Of a stretch of DNA of 64,000 bases, positions 42,150 through 50,739 are shown one piece after another (position 1 is the stretch's first letter; every line of letters begins with the position of its first letter). Below the pieces are notes generated by a model. It did no database searches. It had not been told where the DNA came from and saw nothing but the letters and a program-made list of their open reading frames with translations. Origin of the DNA: Duganella aceris. Its GTDB lineage: Bacteria; Pseudomonadota; Gammaproteobacteria; Burkholderiales; Burkholderiaceae_D. Location: assembly GCF_011090165.1 (NCBI RefSeq), contig NZ_JAADJT010000008.1, positions 310,001 through 374,000 of the forward strand, given 5' to 3'. Made by a program: the position numbers and the translations under genes.

Positions 42150-42902
42150 ATGCAATCACTATCCGACAAAATCGCCCTGGTCACCGGCTCGTCCAAGGGG
42201 ATCGGCGCCGGCATCGCCCGCGCGCTGGCCGCCGCCGGCGCCACCGTGGTGCTCAACTACGTCAGCGGCAAGGCCGACGCCGAGCGTGTCGTGGCCGAGA
42301 TCGCCGCCGCCGGCGGCAAGGCCAGCGCGGTGCAGGGCGACTTCTCGCGCGAGGAAGACATCGTGCGCGTCTACGCCGGACTGAAACAGAGCCACGGCCG
42401 GCTCGACATCCTGGTCAACAACGCCGGCGTGTACGGGTTCGGCCCGATCGAGGAGCTGACCGGCGCCGAGTTCCACCGCCAGTTCAACCTCAACGTGCTG
42501 GGCATGCTGCTGTCGGTGCGCGAATCGCTGCCGTTGTTCGGCCCGCAAGGCGGCGCGATCATCAACATCGGCTCGATCGCCGGCAAGATGCCGGGCGCGA
42601 TGGCGTCCATCTACGCCGCCACCAAGGGCGCGGTCGATTCGCTGAGCATGTCGCTGGCCAAGGAGCTGGGCGGGCGCATGATCCGCGTCAACAGCCTCAA
42701 CCCCGGCCTGATCGAAACCGAGGGCACCGTCGCCGAGGGCCTGATCGACGGCGATTTCCACCAGGTGGTGCTGAACACCACGCCGCTGGGCCGGGTCGGC
42801 CAGCCGGCCGACATCGGCAAGCTGGCGGTGCTGCTGTCCTCCGACGACGCGTTCTGGATGACCGGCCAGCAGCTCGCCGCCAGCGGCGGCATGACGATGT
42901 AA
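42150..42902 (+). CDS. Short-chain dehydrogenase/reductase (first intact)
   Basis: A 250-residue classical SDR. The features are the cofactor motif TGSSKGIG (about 12-19), the NNAG segment (ILVNNAGVYG), catalytic Ser in INIGSIAGK and Tyr-x-x-x-Lys in IYAATKGAV. The Asn-Tyr in VVLNYVSGKADAE after the second strand suggests NADP preference. It is divergent from the second HxlR gene and followed 31 bases later by the cytoplasmic cysteine hydrolase, so it is likely the first gene of a repressor-controlled operon. Confidence 0.93.
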   Translation: MQSLSDKIALVTGSSKGIGAGIARALAAAGATVVLNYVSGKADAERVVAEIAAAGGKASAVQGDFSREEDIVRVYAGLKQSHGRLDILVNNAGVYGFGPIEELTGAEFHRQFNLNVLGMLLSVRESLPLFGPQGGAIINIGSIAGKMPGAMASIYAATKGAVDSLSMSLAKELGGRMIRVNSLNPGLIETEGTVAEGLIDGDFHQVVLNTTPLGRVGQPADIGKLAVLLSSDDAFWMTGQQLAASGGMTM

Positions 42903-42933
42903 CACCACAACCACCGAAATGAAAGGCCACACC

Positions 42934-43581
42934 ATGAGCTCCACTACTTACGCAGCCGACCGCACCGCGCTGTTGATCGTCGATCCGTACAACGACTTCA
43001 TGAGCGAGGGCGGCAAGCTGTATAACGCCATCAAGGAGACCGCCGACGCGTCCGGCCTGTACGACAACCTGCGCAAGATCATCCCGACGGTGCGCGCCGC
43101 CGGCATCCAGGTCGTGATCGTGCCGCACCACCGTTCGCACCAGCACGGCGACGATTACGCCGGCTGGCGTCACGTCAACATGTTCCAGGCCAGGAATGCG
43201 CCGCTGAAGGCGTTCGAGGCCGGCACCTGGGGCGGCGAGTTCAATCCCGAGTTCGGCCCGCAACCTGGCGACATCGTGGCCAAGGAGCATTGGGCGCAGA
43301 ACGGTTTCGCCAACACCGACCTGGATATGCAACTGAAACAGCGCGGCATCCAGAAGATCATCATGGTCGGCCTGATCGCCAACAGCTGCATCGAAGCGAC
43401 CGCGCGCTATGGCATGGAGCTGGGCTACCACGTCACGCTGGTGCCCGACGCCACCGCCGCGTTCAGCCCGGCCGGCATGGAAGCGGCGGCGCAGAACGCG
43501 CCGATGTTCGCGCACGCCATCGTTAGCACCGCCGAACTGCTGGCGCAGCTGCCGCCGGCCAAGACCGCCGCGGTGTTCTGA
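42934..43581 (+). CDS. Isochorismatase-like cysteine hydrolase (cytoplasmic paralogue)
   Basis: A 215-residue enzyme closely similar to the exported one at 31667 but without a signal peptide. It has the acidic residue in LLIVDPYNDFM, a Lys in IVAKEHWAQNGF (kept here, Arg in the exported copy) and the nucleophile Cys in VGLIANSCIEATARYGMEL. I start it at ATG 42934, which has an AAAGG site, rather than 42919. It is two bases before an exported alpha/beta hydrolase gene. Confidence 0.9.
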   Translation: MSSTTYAADRTALLIVDPYNDFMSEGGKLYNAIKETADASGLYDNLRKIIPTVRAAGIQVVIVPHHRSHQHGDDYAGWRHVNMFQARNAPLKAFEAGTWGGEFNPEFGPQPGDIVAKEHWAQNGFANTDLDMQLKQRGIQKIIMVGLIANSCIEATARYGMELGYHVTLVPDATAAFSPAGMEAAAQNAPMFAHAIVSTAELLAQLPPAKTAAVF

Positions 43582-43583
43582 GC

Positions 43584-44369
43584 ATGGGCGCCATGACCGT
43601 TATGCGCGGCGCGCTGATCGGCGGCGTGTTCGGCGCCGCCGCGCTGCTGGCGCCATCCATCGCCTCGGCCCAGGTGCAGGCGCCGCAGGCCGTCAAGACC
43701 GTGGTGCTGGTGCACGGCGCCTGGGCCGACGGCTCCAGCTGGAACAAGGTGATTCCGCTGCTGGAGGCCACGGGCCTGCGCGTGGTCAGCGTACAGCATC
43801 CGCTGACCTCGATCGCCGACGACGTCGCCGCCACCAACCGTCTGATCGATGCGCAGGAGGGGCCGGTGCTGCTGGTCGGGCACTCGTACGGCGGGGTGGT
43901 GATCACCGAGGCCGGGGTCCATCCCAAGGTCGCCGGACTGGTCTACGTGGCGGCGTTCGCGCCGGACGCGGGCGAGACCGTCGGCGCCGTCTCCGCGCCG
44001 TACGGCAACACGCCGGCCATCGCCGAGATCTGTCCGCTCAAGGACGGCTTCCTGGTGTTGTCGCCGAAGGGCGTGGCGGAGGACTTCGCCCAGGACTTGC
44101 CGGCCGCCGAGCAAAGGCTGCTGGCGGCCACGCAAGGGCCGGTGCAGGGCGCCGTGCTGGGCACGCCGTTGAAGGCCGCCGCCTGGCGCGTCAAACCAAG
44201 CTGGGCGGTGATCGCCGCGAACGACCGCACCATCGCGCCGCAGCAGGAAATCGACGGCGCCCGGCGCATGGGCGCCAGGACGCTGACCCTCTCCAGCAGC
44301 CATGTGGCGATGCTGGCCAAGCCGAAGGAAGTGGCGGCCTTCATCGCCGAAGCGGCCGCCGGCAAGTAG
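43584..44369 (+). CDS. Exported alpha/beta hydrolase (esterase-like)
   Basis: A 261-residue enzyme with a signal peptide (VMRGALIGGVFGAAALLAPSIASA) and an alpha/beta-hydrolase fold: oxyanion-region VVLVHGAWADGSSW and nucleophile Ser101 in GHSYGG. The C-terminal His lies in SSSHVAMLAKP. This salicylate-esterase/EstC-like subfamily hydrolyses small esters. Three in-frame ATGs are possible (43584, 43593, 43602). It closes the SDR, cysteine hydrolase, hydrolase run and ends at a hairpin. Confidence 0.88.
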   Translation: MGAMTVMRGALIGGVFGAAALLAPSIASAQVQAPQAVKTVVLVHGAWADGSSWNKVIPLLEATGLRVVSVQHPLTSIADDVAATNRLIDAQEGPVLLVGHSYGGVVITEAGVHPKVAGLVYVAAFAPDAGETVGAVSAPYGNTPAIAEICPLKDGFLVLSPKGVAEDFAQDLPAAEQRLLAATQGPVQGAVLGTPLKAAAWRVKPSWAVIAANDRTIAPQQEIDGARRMGARTLTLSSSHVAMLAKPKEVAAFIAEAAAGK

Positions 44370-44376
44370 TCCCGGG

Positions 44377-44404
44377 CCGGCGCGCGCCGGTGCGCGCCGG
44401 TTTG
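44377..44404. terminator. Hairpin between convergent hydrolase genes
   Basis: Nine-base perfect GC arms (CCGGCGCGC with GCGCGCCGG) around a six-base loop, followed by TTTGT. It lies in the 41 bases between the stops of the convergent alpha/beta hydrolase genes, where it could serve either direction. Confidence 0.65.
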
Positions 44405-44410
44405 TCGTGA

Positions 44411-45418
44411 CTACGGTTGCGCCGCGCCGAGGAAGTCCAGCATGGCCTTGAGCACCTGCGCCGGCTGTTCCTCCTGCACGAAGTGGCCGCTGTCCTCGAT
44501 CTTCACGGCGCGCAGGCGCGGCGCCTTCTTCTCCATCACCGCCGTCAGCCGCTTGAAGCCCGGCGCGCCCAGCGCCAGCACCGGCATCGGCAGCGGTTGG
44601 TAATCGCGGTCGTCGATGATGTCCTGGGTGAAGGCCTGATACCAGCCGTTGCTGGCGCGGATCGCGTCGGCGCTGTTGTAGGCGGCCTCGTAGACGGCGC
44701 GGTCGCGCGCATCGATCGCTTCCTCGTGCAGCGCCATGTAGGTGTAGAACCATTCCTGTTCCAGCCGCACCCGTCCGGCCAGCAGCTTCTCCGGCAGGCC
44801 CTTGACCTGGTGGAAGGCGAACCACCACAGATAGGCGTGGTCGGGATCGATCTTGTCGTGGAAGGTGCCGTGCTGCGGCAGCATCGGCAGTTTCAGCAGG
44901 CTGTCGGTCGACGGCGCCACGTCCATCAGCACCAGTTTGCGGGTCGCCTGGGGGAAGTTGGCGGCGTAGCTGTAGGCCACCTGCGAGCCGATGTCGTGGC
45001 CGGCGATATGGGCCGAGCTGTAGCCCAGTTGGTGCACCAGGCCGAGGATATCGGCCGCCATGGTCTTCTTGTCGTAGCCGCCGTCCGGGCGGCCGGACGC
45101 GCCCTGGCCGCGCATGTCGACCGCGATCACGGTGTAGTGCTTGGCCAGCTCGGGCATGATCTTGTGGTAGCCCCACCAGGTTTCGGGCCAGCCCGGCAGC
45201 AGCACCAGCGGCTCGCCCTGGCCGCCCATCACGTAATGCAGGGCGATGCCGTTGACCACCGCCTGCGCGCTTTGGAAGCCGGGCAGGGTGCGCAGCAGCG
45301 CCTGGTCGGAGATGTCGGCCGCGCCGACGACGCTTTGGGCGGATGCATGCAGTGGCGTCAGCGCGGCCAGCGCGGCGATGGCGACCGCCTTCTTGGTCGT
45401 GAGTAGGAGATTTTTCAT
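44411..45418 (-). CDS. Exported alpha/beta hydrolase (epoxide hydrolase/dehalogenase-like)
   Basis: A 335-residue enzyme with a signal peptide (MKNLLLTTKKAVAIAALAALTPLHASA). The nucleophile position is Asp142 in GHDIGS, as in epoxide hydrolases and haloalkane or fluoroacetate dehalogenases rather than esterases. The oxyanion strand is LLPGWPETWWGYH and the catalytic His is in EDSGHFVQEE. ATG 45418 gives the signal peptide; the longer frame to 45472 does not. A perfect TTCAA-type palindrome lies 50 bases upstream. Confidence 0.9.
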   Translation of the reverse strand: MKNLLLTTKKAVAIAALAALTPLHASAQSVVGAADISDQALLRTLPGFQSAQAVVNGIALHYVMGGQGEPLVLLPGWPETWWGYHKIMPELAKHYTVIAVDMRGQGASGRPDGGYDKKTMAADILGLVHQLGYSSAHIAGHDIGSQVAYSYAANFPQATRKLVLMDVAPSTDSLLKLPMLPQHGTFHDKIDPDHAYLWWFAFHQVKGLPEKLLAGRVRLEQEWFYTYMALHEEAIDARDRAVYEAAYNSADAIRASNGWYQAFTQDIIDDRDYQPLPMPVLALGAPGFKRLTAVMEKKAPRLRAVKIEDSGHFVQEEQPAQVLKAMLDFLGAAQP

Positions 45419-45467
45419 GGAAGCCTCAAGGTTGGCCTGCGGGATTGCAGGCGCGAACCATATTAGC

Positions 45468-45482
45468 TTCAATTATTGAAGT
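45468..45482. promoter_or_regulatory. CTTCAAT-T-ATTGAAG operator, epoxide-hydrolase-like gene
   Basis: A perfect seven-base dyad about a single central T, the most symmetrical of the seven TTCAA-type sites, 50 bases before the hydrolase ATG. A small hairpin (GCCTGC/GCAGGC, 45436-45453) follows in the leader. Confidence 0.7.
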
Positions 45483-45510
45483 TTAAAAGTGGTCTAACAG
45501 GAGAGCGCGA

Positions 45511-46260
45511 TCAGATCTGCCGCTGGCCGCCGTCGACAAACAATTCGATGCCGTTGACGAAGCTGGCATCGTCCGACGCCAAAAACACCGCCGCCTTGGC
45601 GATTTCGTCGGGGTCGCCGACCCGGCCCAGCGGAATCAGCGTCGCCAGATGGTCGAGGAAGCCTTGCTGTTGATCCGCGTCGGTGCCGACCAGTTCGACC
45701 AGTCCGGGCGTCTTGACCGGGCCCGGACTGAGGGTGTTGACGCGGATGCCGCGACCCTTCAGGTCGAGGATCCAGTTGCGGGCGAAGGCGCGCACCGCCG
45801 CCTTGGACGCCGCATACACGCTGAAGGCTTCGGTGCCGCCGCTGGCCGCGGTCGACCCGGTCAGGATCACCGACGACCCCCGGCCCAACAGCGGCAACGC
45901 GGTCTGCACGGTGAACAGCGTGCCTTTGACATTGCGCGCGAAGGTGTCGTCGAAGTGCGCCTCGGTGATCTGGCCCAGCGGCAGCAGCGAGCCGCCGCCG
46001 GCGTTGGCCACCAGGACGTCGAGCTTGCCGTGTTGCGCCTTGACGTGATCGAACAGCGCCTGCAGCTGCGCCAGGTCCGCCGAGTCGACGCGCGCCGCTT
46101 CGGCGCCGCCGCCGATGGTCCGCACCGCCGCATCCAGTTCCGCCTGGCGCCGGCCGGTGATGTAGACCTTGGCGCCTTCGCCGACGAAACGCCGGGCGAT
46201 GGCCAGGCCGATGCCGGTGCTGCCGCCGGTGATCACAACTACTTTTTCCGCGAGTTTCAT
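45511..46260 (-). CDS. Short-chain dehydrogenase/reductase (second intact)
   Basis: A 249-residue classical SDR. The cofactor motif is TGGSTGIG (about 11-18), the NAG-type stretch is LVANAGGGSL, and the catalytic residues are Ser in ILTGSTAASGG and Tyr-x-x-x-Lys in VYAASKAAV. The Arg in YITGRRQAEL suggests NADP. It is divergent from a LysR gene by 122 bases. Such pairs usually mean that the LysR protein controls the SDR gene. Confidence 0.93.
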   Translation of the reverse strand: MKLAEKVVVITGGSTGIGLAIARRFVGEGAKVYITGRRQAELDAAVRTIGGGAEAARVDSADLAQLQALFDHVKAQHGKLDVLVANAGGGSLLPLGQITEAHFDDTFARNVKGTLFTVQTALPLLGRGSSVILTGSTAASGGTEAFSVYAASKAAVRAFARNWILDLKGRGIRVNTLSPGPVKTPGLVELVGTDADQQQGFLDHLATLIPLGRVGDPDEIAKAAVFLASDDASFVNGIELFVDGGQRQI

Positions 46261-46344
46261 GATGTTCCTCTGGTGATTGAAAACGTGACGGCAGTGTGCG
46301 CCGCCGAGGCCGGTCCGATAAGACAGGCGGCGCTCATATCATCT

Positions 46345-46359
46345 ATGCTTTAATTGCAT
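46345..46359. promoter_or_regulatory. LysR-type box in the SDR-LysR divergent region
   Basis: ATGC-N7-GCAT includes the T-N11-A pattern of LysR binding sites, 23 bases before the LysR ATG and 85 before the SDR start. Confidence 0.4.
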
Positions 46360-46382
46360 GAATCGTGGATAAAGGTTGAGAA

Positions 46383-47315
46383 ATGAATAAATTGCTATGG
46401 ATGCATTGCTTTGTCCGCGCGGTCGAGACCGGGAGTTTTTCGGCGGTGGCGCGCGAGCTGGGCATCGGGCAGCCCAACGTCAGCCGTCATATCGCCTCAC
46501 TGGAAAAGGAACTGGACACGCGCCTGATCCACCGTTCGACGCGCCAGCTGGTGCCGACTCCCGAGGGGCAGCGCTACTACACGCAGGCGCGCCAGGCGCT
46601 GGATGTCATCGCGCAAGCCGAGTCGGACGCGCGCGGGCAGGAGAACCCGCACGGACTGTTGCGCGTCGCTTGCGCGCCCGGCTTCGGAACGGAAAAGATC
46701 ATCCCGGCGATGCCGGCGTTCGCGGCGCGCTATCCGGATGTGGAATTGGAGTTTCGCTTCGGCGACGAGTACATCGACCTGGTTGCTCAAGGCGTGGATG
46801 TCGCGCTACGCGGCGGGGCGCTCAAGGACAGCGCGCTGCGGGCGCGGCGCATCGGCACGTCCGAGCGCATCTGCGTCGCCAGCGCGGCGTATCTGGACCG
46901 GCATGGCGTGCCGCAGCATCCCGCCGAGCTGCTGCGGCACCAGTGCATCATCTACACCTTGATGGCGGGCGGCGGCGGTTGGCCGTTCCGCGACGGCGAG
47001 GTGCACGTGTCGGGGCGCTTGCGGCTCAACAGCCTGGAGGGCATCCGCCGGGCGGTGCTGGAGCACATCGGCATCGCCTACCTGCCTTCCTGGATGGTGG
47101 TGAAGGAGCTGCGCAGCGGCGAGCTGAGGGCGCTGCTTGGCGAACATGCGGCCGCGCGTTCGCCGCTGAATGCCGTGTATTCGGCGGAGCGCCTGTTGCC
47201 GCGTCGCGCGGCCGTCTTCATCGACTTTGTCGCGGAGCTGTGTGCCGCCACGCCGGGCCTCGATGGCGGAACGCTCAGGCCGCCTCTCGCGTCAGCCAGC
47301 GCCGCAGCGGACTGA
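46383..47315 (+). CDS. LysR-family transcriptional regulator (first)
   Basis: A 310-residue LysR regulator: N-terminal helix-turn-helix (FVRAVETGSFSAVARELGIGQPNVSRHIASLEKEL) and a substrate-binding domain with the usual GLLRVACAPGFGTEKIIP start. It is divergent from the SDR gene at 45511, its likely target. Its 3' end overlaps the convergent sensor kinase gene by 41 bases. Confidence 0.93.
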   Translation: MNKLLWMHCFVRAVETGSFSAVARELGIGQPNVSRHIASLEKELDTRLIHRSTRQLVPTPEGQRYYTQARQALDVIAQAESDARGQENPHGLLRVACAPGFGTEKIIPAMPAFAARYPDVELEFRFGDEYIDLVAQGVDVALRGGALKDSALRARRIGTSERICVASAAYLDRHGVPQHPAELLRHQCIIYTLMAGGGGWPFRDGEVHVSGRLRLNSLEGIRRAVLEHIGIAYLPSWMVVKELRSGELRALLGEHAAARSPLNAVYSAERLLPRRAAVFIDFVAELCAATPGLDGGTLRPPLASASAAAD

Positions 47316-50304
47316 GCTTGTGTTGCACCGCGTAGGCCGCCGCCGCCGAGGCCGTGATCCGCACCGCCGTGCCCAGGCTGGGCCGGCTCCACAGCTCCAG
47401 GGTCGTGCCCAGCTTGGCGGCGCGTTCGCGCATGCCGGTCAGGCCCCAGTGGCCGGGGCGCGAGCCGTCGGCCATGATCGTGTCGGCGATGCCGTTGCCG
47501 TTGTCGCGCACCTGCAAGGTGACGTGGTCGGCGCCGTAGCCCAGCTCCAGCTCGATGCGGCCGGCGCTGGCGTGGCGGAAGGCGTTGAGCAGCGCTTCGC
47601 GGCCGATGTGGTACAGGTGCTCGCCGGCGTCGTCCTTCAGCGCGGCCGGCTGGCCGGTGACGATCAGCACGAAGCTGGCCGCGTGCTGCTCGCGCAGTTG
47701 CTGCCCCAGCTCGCCGAACAGCCGTTGCAGGTCGTGCTGGTACTGGTTGACGTTGCGCAGGCCGTTGACCTGGTTGCGCCCCTCGGCCAGCACCTGGTCC
47801 GACTGGTCGAGGATTTTTTCCACCAGCGCGCGCGCCTCGCCGTCCGGGGGCAGCCGCACCAGCAGCGTGTGCATGCGCAGCATCAGCCCCTGCACGCTTT
47901 GCAGGAAGGTGTCGTGCAGCGCGCGGGCGATGCGCTCGCGTTCGTCGGCCCGCTCCTCGATGCGCTGGCGCAGCTGGCGCGTCACCTCGCGCAGGCGCCA
48001 GCGGTACAGCAAGCCCAGCGCCGCCACCGCGCCGAGCGCGCACAGCAGCTTGAACCAGAGGGTTTGCACGAAGGTCGGCGGGATCACGAACGCCAGCTCG
48101 GCCTCGCGCGGGCTCCAGACGCCGTCCTCGTTGGCGGCCACCACGCGGAAGCGGTAGCTGCCCGGCGCCAGATTGGTGTAGAACGCCTGGCGCCGCGCGC
48201 CCGGATCCTGCCAGTCGAGGTCGACGCCGTCGAGCCGGTAGCGGAAGCGCACCCGCTCCGGCATGCTCAGGTTGAGCGCGGTGAAGTCGAGCCGCAGGCC
48301 GCTGGTGGACTTGGGCAGCTCCAGGCCGGGCAGGGGACTGTAGCGCTGCTCGCCCACCGCCACACCCTGCACCAGCACCTGCGGCGGCACCGGGTTGCGG
48401 CTGATGCGCGACGGGTCGATCCAGTTGATGCGGTTGGCGCTGGCCATCCACAGCAGGCCGTCGTCGGCCATCACCAGCGACGGCATCGGCCGCAGCTGCG
48501 AGGCCGCGCCCAGCAGGCCGTCGTGGGCGTCGAAGCGTTCGTAGTCGACCTCGACGCTCGGCTGCGGCCGCCGCAGCGCCGGCTCCAGCTGGTCGGCGCC
48601 GATCCGGCTCAGGCCTTCGGTGCCGAACAGCCACAGGTCGCCCAGCGCGGTGCGGGCGATGCCGGAGACGCCGCGGAACGCTTCGCCCTGGCGGCCGTGC
48701 AGCGTGACGAAGCGGCCGCCGTCGAACCAGGCGACGCCGCGCTCGCCGCCGACCCAGAGCCGCTCGCCGTCGCGGTACAGGGCCAGCACGATGCCGACCT
48801 CCAGCCCCTGCTCGGTGCCGTAGTGGGTGATCTGGCGGCTGCGGATGCGGGTGATGCGGTTGCGGATGTAGCCGGCCCACAGCGTGCCGTCCGCCTCGCC
48901 GGCCAGGCTGGTGGGGAATTCGCCGGGCAGGCCGCCCTGGTGCCGCCATTGCCCGTCCTTCAGCAGGTACAGCCCGGCGCGCACCACCGAGACCCACAGC
49001 CCGCCGTCCGGCGCGGCGCTCATCGCCTGCACCTCGTAGCTTTGCGCCTGCGGCGGCAGCGGGTAGCGGGTGGGGACGCCGGCGCCGGCGCGGCCGCCGA
49101 CCCGCCACACGGCGTTGGCGTTGCCGGCCCATAGCACGCCGTGCGGATCGCGGTACAGTGCCGAGGCCTGGTCGTCCAGCACGCTGCCGCGCACGCCGTC
49201 CGGGCCGAGCGCGCGCAGCATGCCGACCCGGTCGCCGGCCCAGATGCCGCCGCCGGGCGCGGGCGCGATCGCCGGGTAGTTGAATTGCGCGTGCAGCGGC
49301 AGGGTCAGCAGGCGGTTGCGGCGGAAGCGGTCCAGCCCGGCCGAGGTGCCGATCCAGACATTGCCTTCGCGATCCTGCAGGAAGCTTTGCGCCAGTCCGC
49401 CGCCCAGCTCCAGCAGTTGCGGCGCGTCGTGGCCGGAGGCTGCGGTCGGGTTCGGCCTGCGCTCGACGTCGCCGCCGCGAAACAGCCACATATTGCCGTC
49501 GCGGTCGAAGTGCATGCCGTTGCCGTGCAGCGCCGGCCGGGCCGGCTGCTGGCCGGCCGGCGCCTGCGGCAGCATGCGGTAGATCTTGTCGGCGTCGCTG
49601 CCCCAGACCGTGCCGTCGGGCGCCAGCGCCAGGGCGCTGATGTCGCGCCGCGGCCACGCCGGCTGGAACGGCTCGTCGCCGTCCGGCCGGCTGTAGACGC
49701 CACCCTGCATCGCCACCCATTGCCGGCCGGTGCGGTCGAACAGCACTTGCCGCGCGCGCCGCTGCGGCAGCCCGGCCTCGGCGCCGACGATCTCGAAGCG
49801 GCCGCCGCCGCCGGCCAGGCGCGCCAGGCCGTCGCGCGCGGTCAGCCACAGCGTGCCGTCCGGCGCCCGCACCATGCTGTTGATGGCGCCGCCGGGCAAG
49901 CCTTCGCCGGCGCCGTAGTGCCGAGCGCGGCCGTTATAGAAATGGCTGAGGCCGCCTCCCATGCGGTAGCCGACCCACAGCCCGCCCTCGGGCGAGGCGT
50001 ACAGCGTGCGCACGTTGGACGAAAGCAAGGTGTTGCCGTCGACGCTGTCCATCCGTTCGAAGCGCTTGCCGTCGAAGCGGTACAGGCCGGTGCCGGCGGC
50101 CAGCCACAGCCAGCCGTCGCTGGTCTGGGCGATGCCGAGCACGTCGGTGGGGCCGTTGTCGAGCGCGCTCCAGCCGGTATGGGTGAATTGTTCCTGCAGG
50201 CGGGGCGGCACCGACGGCGACGGCTGCGCCGATGCCGCTGGGCACAGCAAGCAGCCGCACAGCAAGGCGGCATACAGCAGCGACATGGCGCGAACAAGGT
50301 TCAT
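47275..50304 (-). CDS. Two-component beta-propeller sensor histidine kinase
   Basis: A 1009-residue membrane kinase. After a signal peptide (LYAALLCGCLLCPAASA) come many Reg_prop repeats forming periplasmic propellers (about 40-660, such as GWLWLAAGTGLYRFDGKRFE and GNMWLFRGGDVERR), a Y_Y_Y domain (about 680-745), one transmembrane helix (about 757-773), a HisKA_3 domain with His797 in RALHDTFLQSVQGL and a HATPase_c domain with DNGNGI. HisKA_3 kinases partner NarL-type response regulators, such as the one at 53719. It diverges from the XapX operon. Confidence 0.92.
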   Translation of the reverse strand: MNLVRAMSLLYAALLCGCLLCPAASAQPSPSVPPRLQEQFTHTGWSALDNGPTDVLGIAQTSDGWLWLAAGTGLYRFDGKRFERMDSVDGNTLLSSNVRTLYASPEGGLWVGYRMGGGLSHFYNGRARHYGAGEGLPGGAINSMVRAPDGTLWLTARDGLARLAGGGGRFEIVGAEAGLPQRRARQVLFDRTGRQWVAMQGGVYSRPDGDEPFQPAWPRRDISALALAPDGTVWGSDADKIYRMLPQAPAGQQPARPALHGNGMHFDRDGNMWLFRGGDVERRPNPTAASGHDAPQLLELGGGLAQSFLQDREGNVWIGTSAGLDRFRRNRLLTLPLHAQFNYPAIAPAPGGGIWAGDRVGMLRALGPDGVRGSVLDDQASALYRDPHGVLWAGNANAVWRVGGRAGAGVPTRYPLPPQAQSYEVQAMSAAPDGGLWVSVVRAGLYLLKDGQWRHQGGLPGEFPTSLAGEADGTLWAGYIRNRITRIRSRQITHYGTEQGLEVGIVLALYRDGERLWVGGERGVAWFDGGRFVTLHGRQGEAFRGVSGIARTALGDLWLFGTEGLSRIGADQLEPALRRPQPSVEVDYERFDAHDGLLGAASQLRPMPSLVMADDGLLWMASANRINWIDPSRISRNPVPPQVLVQGVAVGEQRYSPLPGLELPKSTSGLRLDFTALNLSMPERVRFRYRLDGVDLDWQDPGARRQAFYTNLAPGSYRFRVVAANEDGVWSPREAELAFVIPPTFVQTLWFKLLCALGAVAALGLLYRWRLREVTRQLRQRIEERADERERIARALHDTFLQSVQGLMLRMHTLLVRLPPDGEARALVEKILDQSDQVLAEGRNQVNGLRNVNQYQHDLQRLFGELGQQLREQHAASFVLIVTGQPAALKDDAGEHLYHIGREALLNAFRHASAGRIELELGYGADHVTLQVRDNGNGIADTIMADGSRPGHWGLTGMRERAAKLGTTLELWSRPSLGTAVRITASAAAAYAVQHKLSPLRRWLTREAA

Positions 50305-50316
50305 GGTCTGGCCTGC

Positions 50317-50343
50317 GGGTGGGTTACATGCATTTTACCACCC
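50317..50343. promoter_or_regulatory. Dyad at the divergent kinase/XapX promoter
   Basis: GGGTGG/CCACCC arms flank an inner dyad GGT-N-A-N-ATGCAT-N-T-N-ACC (50322-50339), 13 bases before the kinase gene. This is a plausible response-regulator site shared by both directions. Confidence 0.45.
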
Positions 50344-50380
50344 ATGATGTGCTCACAATGACAACTATCGCGGCCGCCGC

Positions 50381-50398
50381 CTCACTCGAAAGAGTGAG
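50381..50398. repeat. CTCACTC-GAAA-GAGTGAG hairpin
   Basis: A perfect seven-base stem with a GAAA (GNRA-type) loop, 78 bases before the XapX start. As DNA it could be an operator; as RNA it would form a stable leader hairpin. There is no T-tract. Confidence 0.5.
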
Positions 50399-50475
50399 TC
50401 GCCGGCTGACCTTCCCAGTGATGGCAAGCGCGCGCGCCGGCCGTACACTGTGGCGTCACCATCGAGGGGAATACC

Positions 50476-50739
50476 ATGAAGATGTATATTGTGTCGATAG
50501 CGGTGGGCCTGTTGGTCGGCCTGATCTACGGCTTTCTGAATGTACGGTCGCCGGCGCCGCCGGTGATCGCGCTGGTCGGCCTGCTGGGGATCCTGGTGGG
50601 CGAACAGTTGCCGCCGCTGCTGCGCCAGTTGTGGCAGCCGCAGGCCCCCAAAGTGTCGTGGATCGAAGACCACGTCAAACCGCATTGTTTCGGCCAGCTG
50701 CCCACCGCGCAGAAGTCCGATGAAACCAGGAGCACCTGA
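50476..50739 (+). CDS. XapX domain protein
   Basis: An 87-residue protein of the XapX family: two hydrophobic segments (MYIVSIAVGLLVGLIYGFLNV and PPVIALVGLLGILVGEQLPPLL) with the RSPAPPVIALVGLLGILVGEQ signature. XapX proteins are of unknown function. The C-terminal tail (HVKPHCFG) is soluble. It is translationally coupled to the amidohydrolase (TGATG overlap at 50737-50741) and is first of four genes. Confidence 0.88.
   Translation: MKMYIVSIAVGLLVGLIYGFLNVRSPAPPVIALVGLLGILVGEQLPPLLRQLWQPQAPKVSWIEDHVKPHCFGQLPTAQKSDETRST

Noticed and set aside
22394..46382. Possibility that the electrophile island is a mobile or genomic island
   Set aside because: No integrase, transposase, tRNA, direct repeats or composition change was seen at its edges; paralogue pairs are better explained by older duplication.
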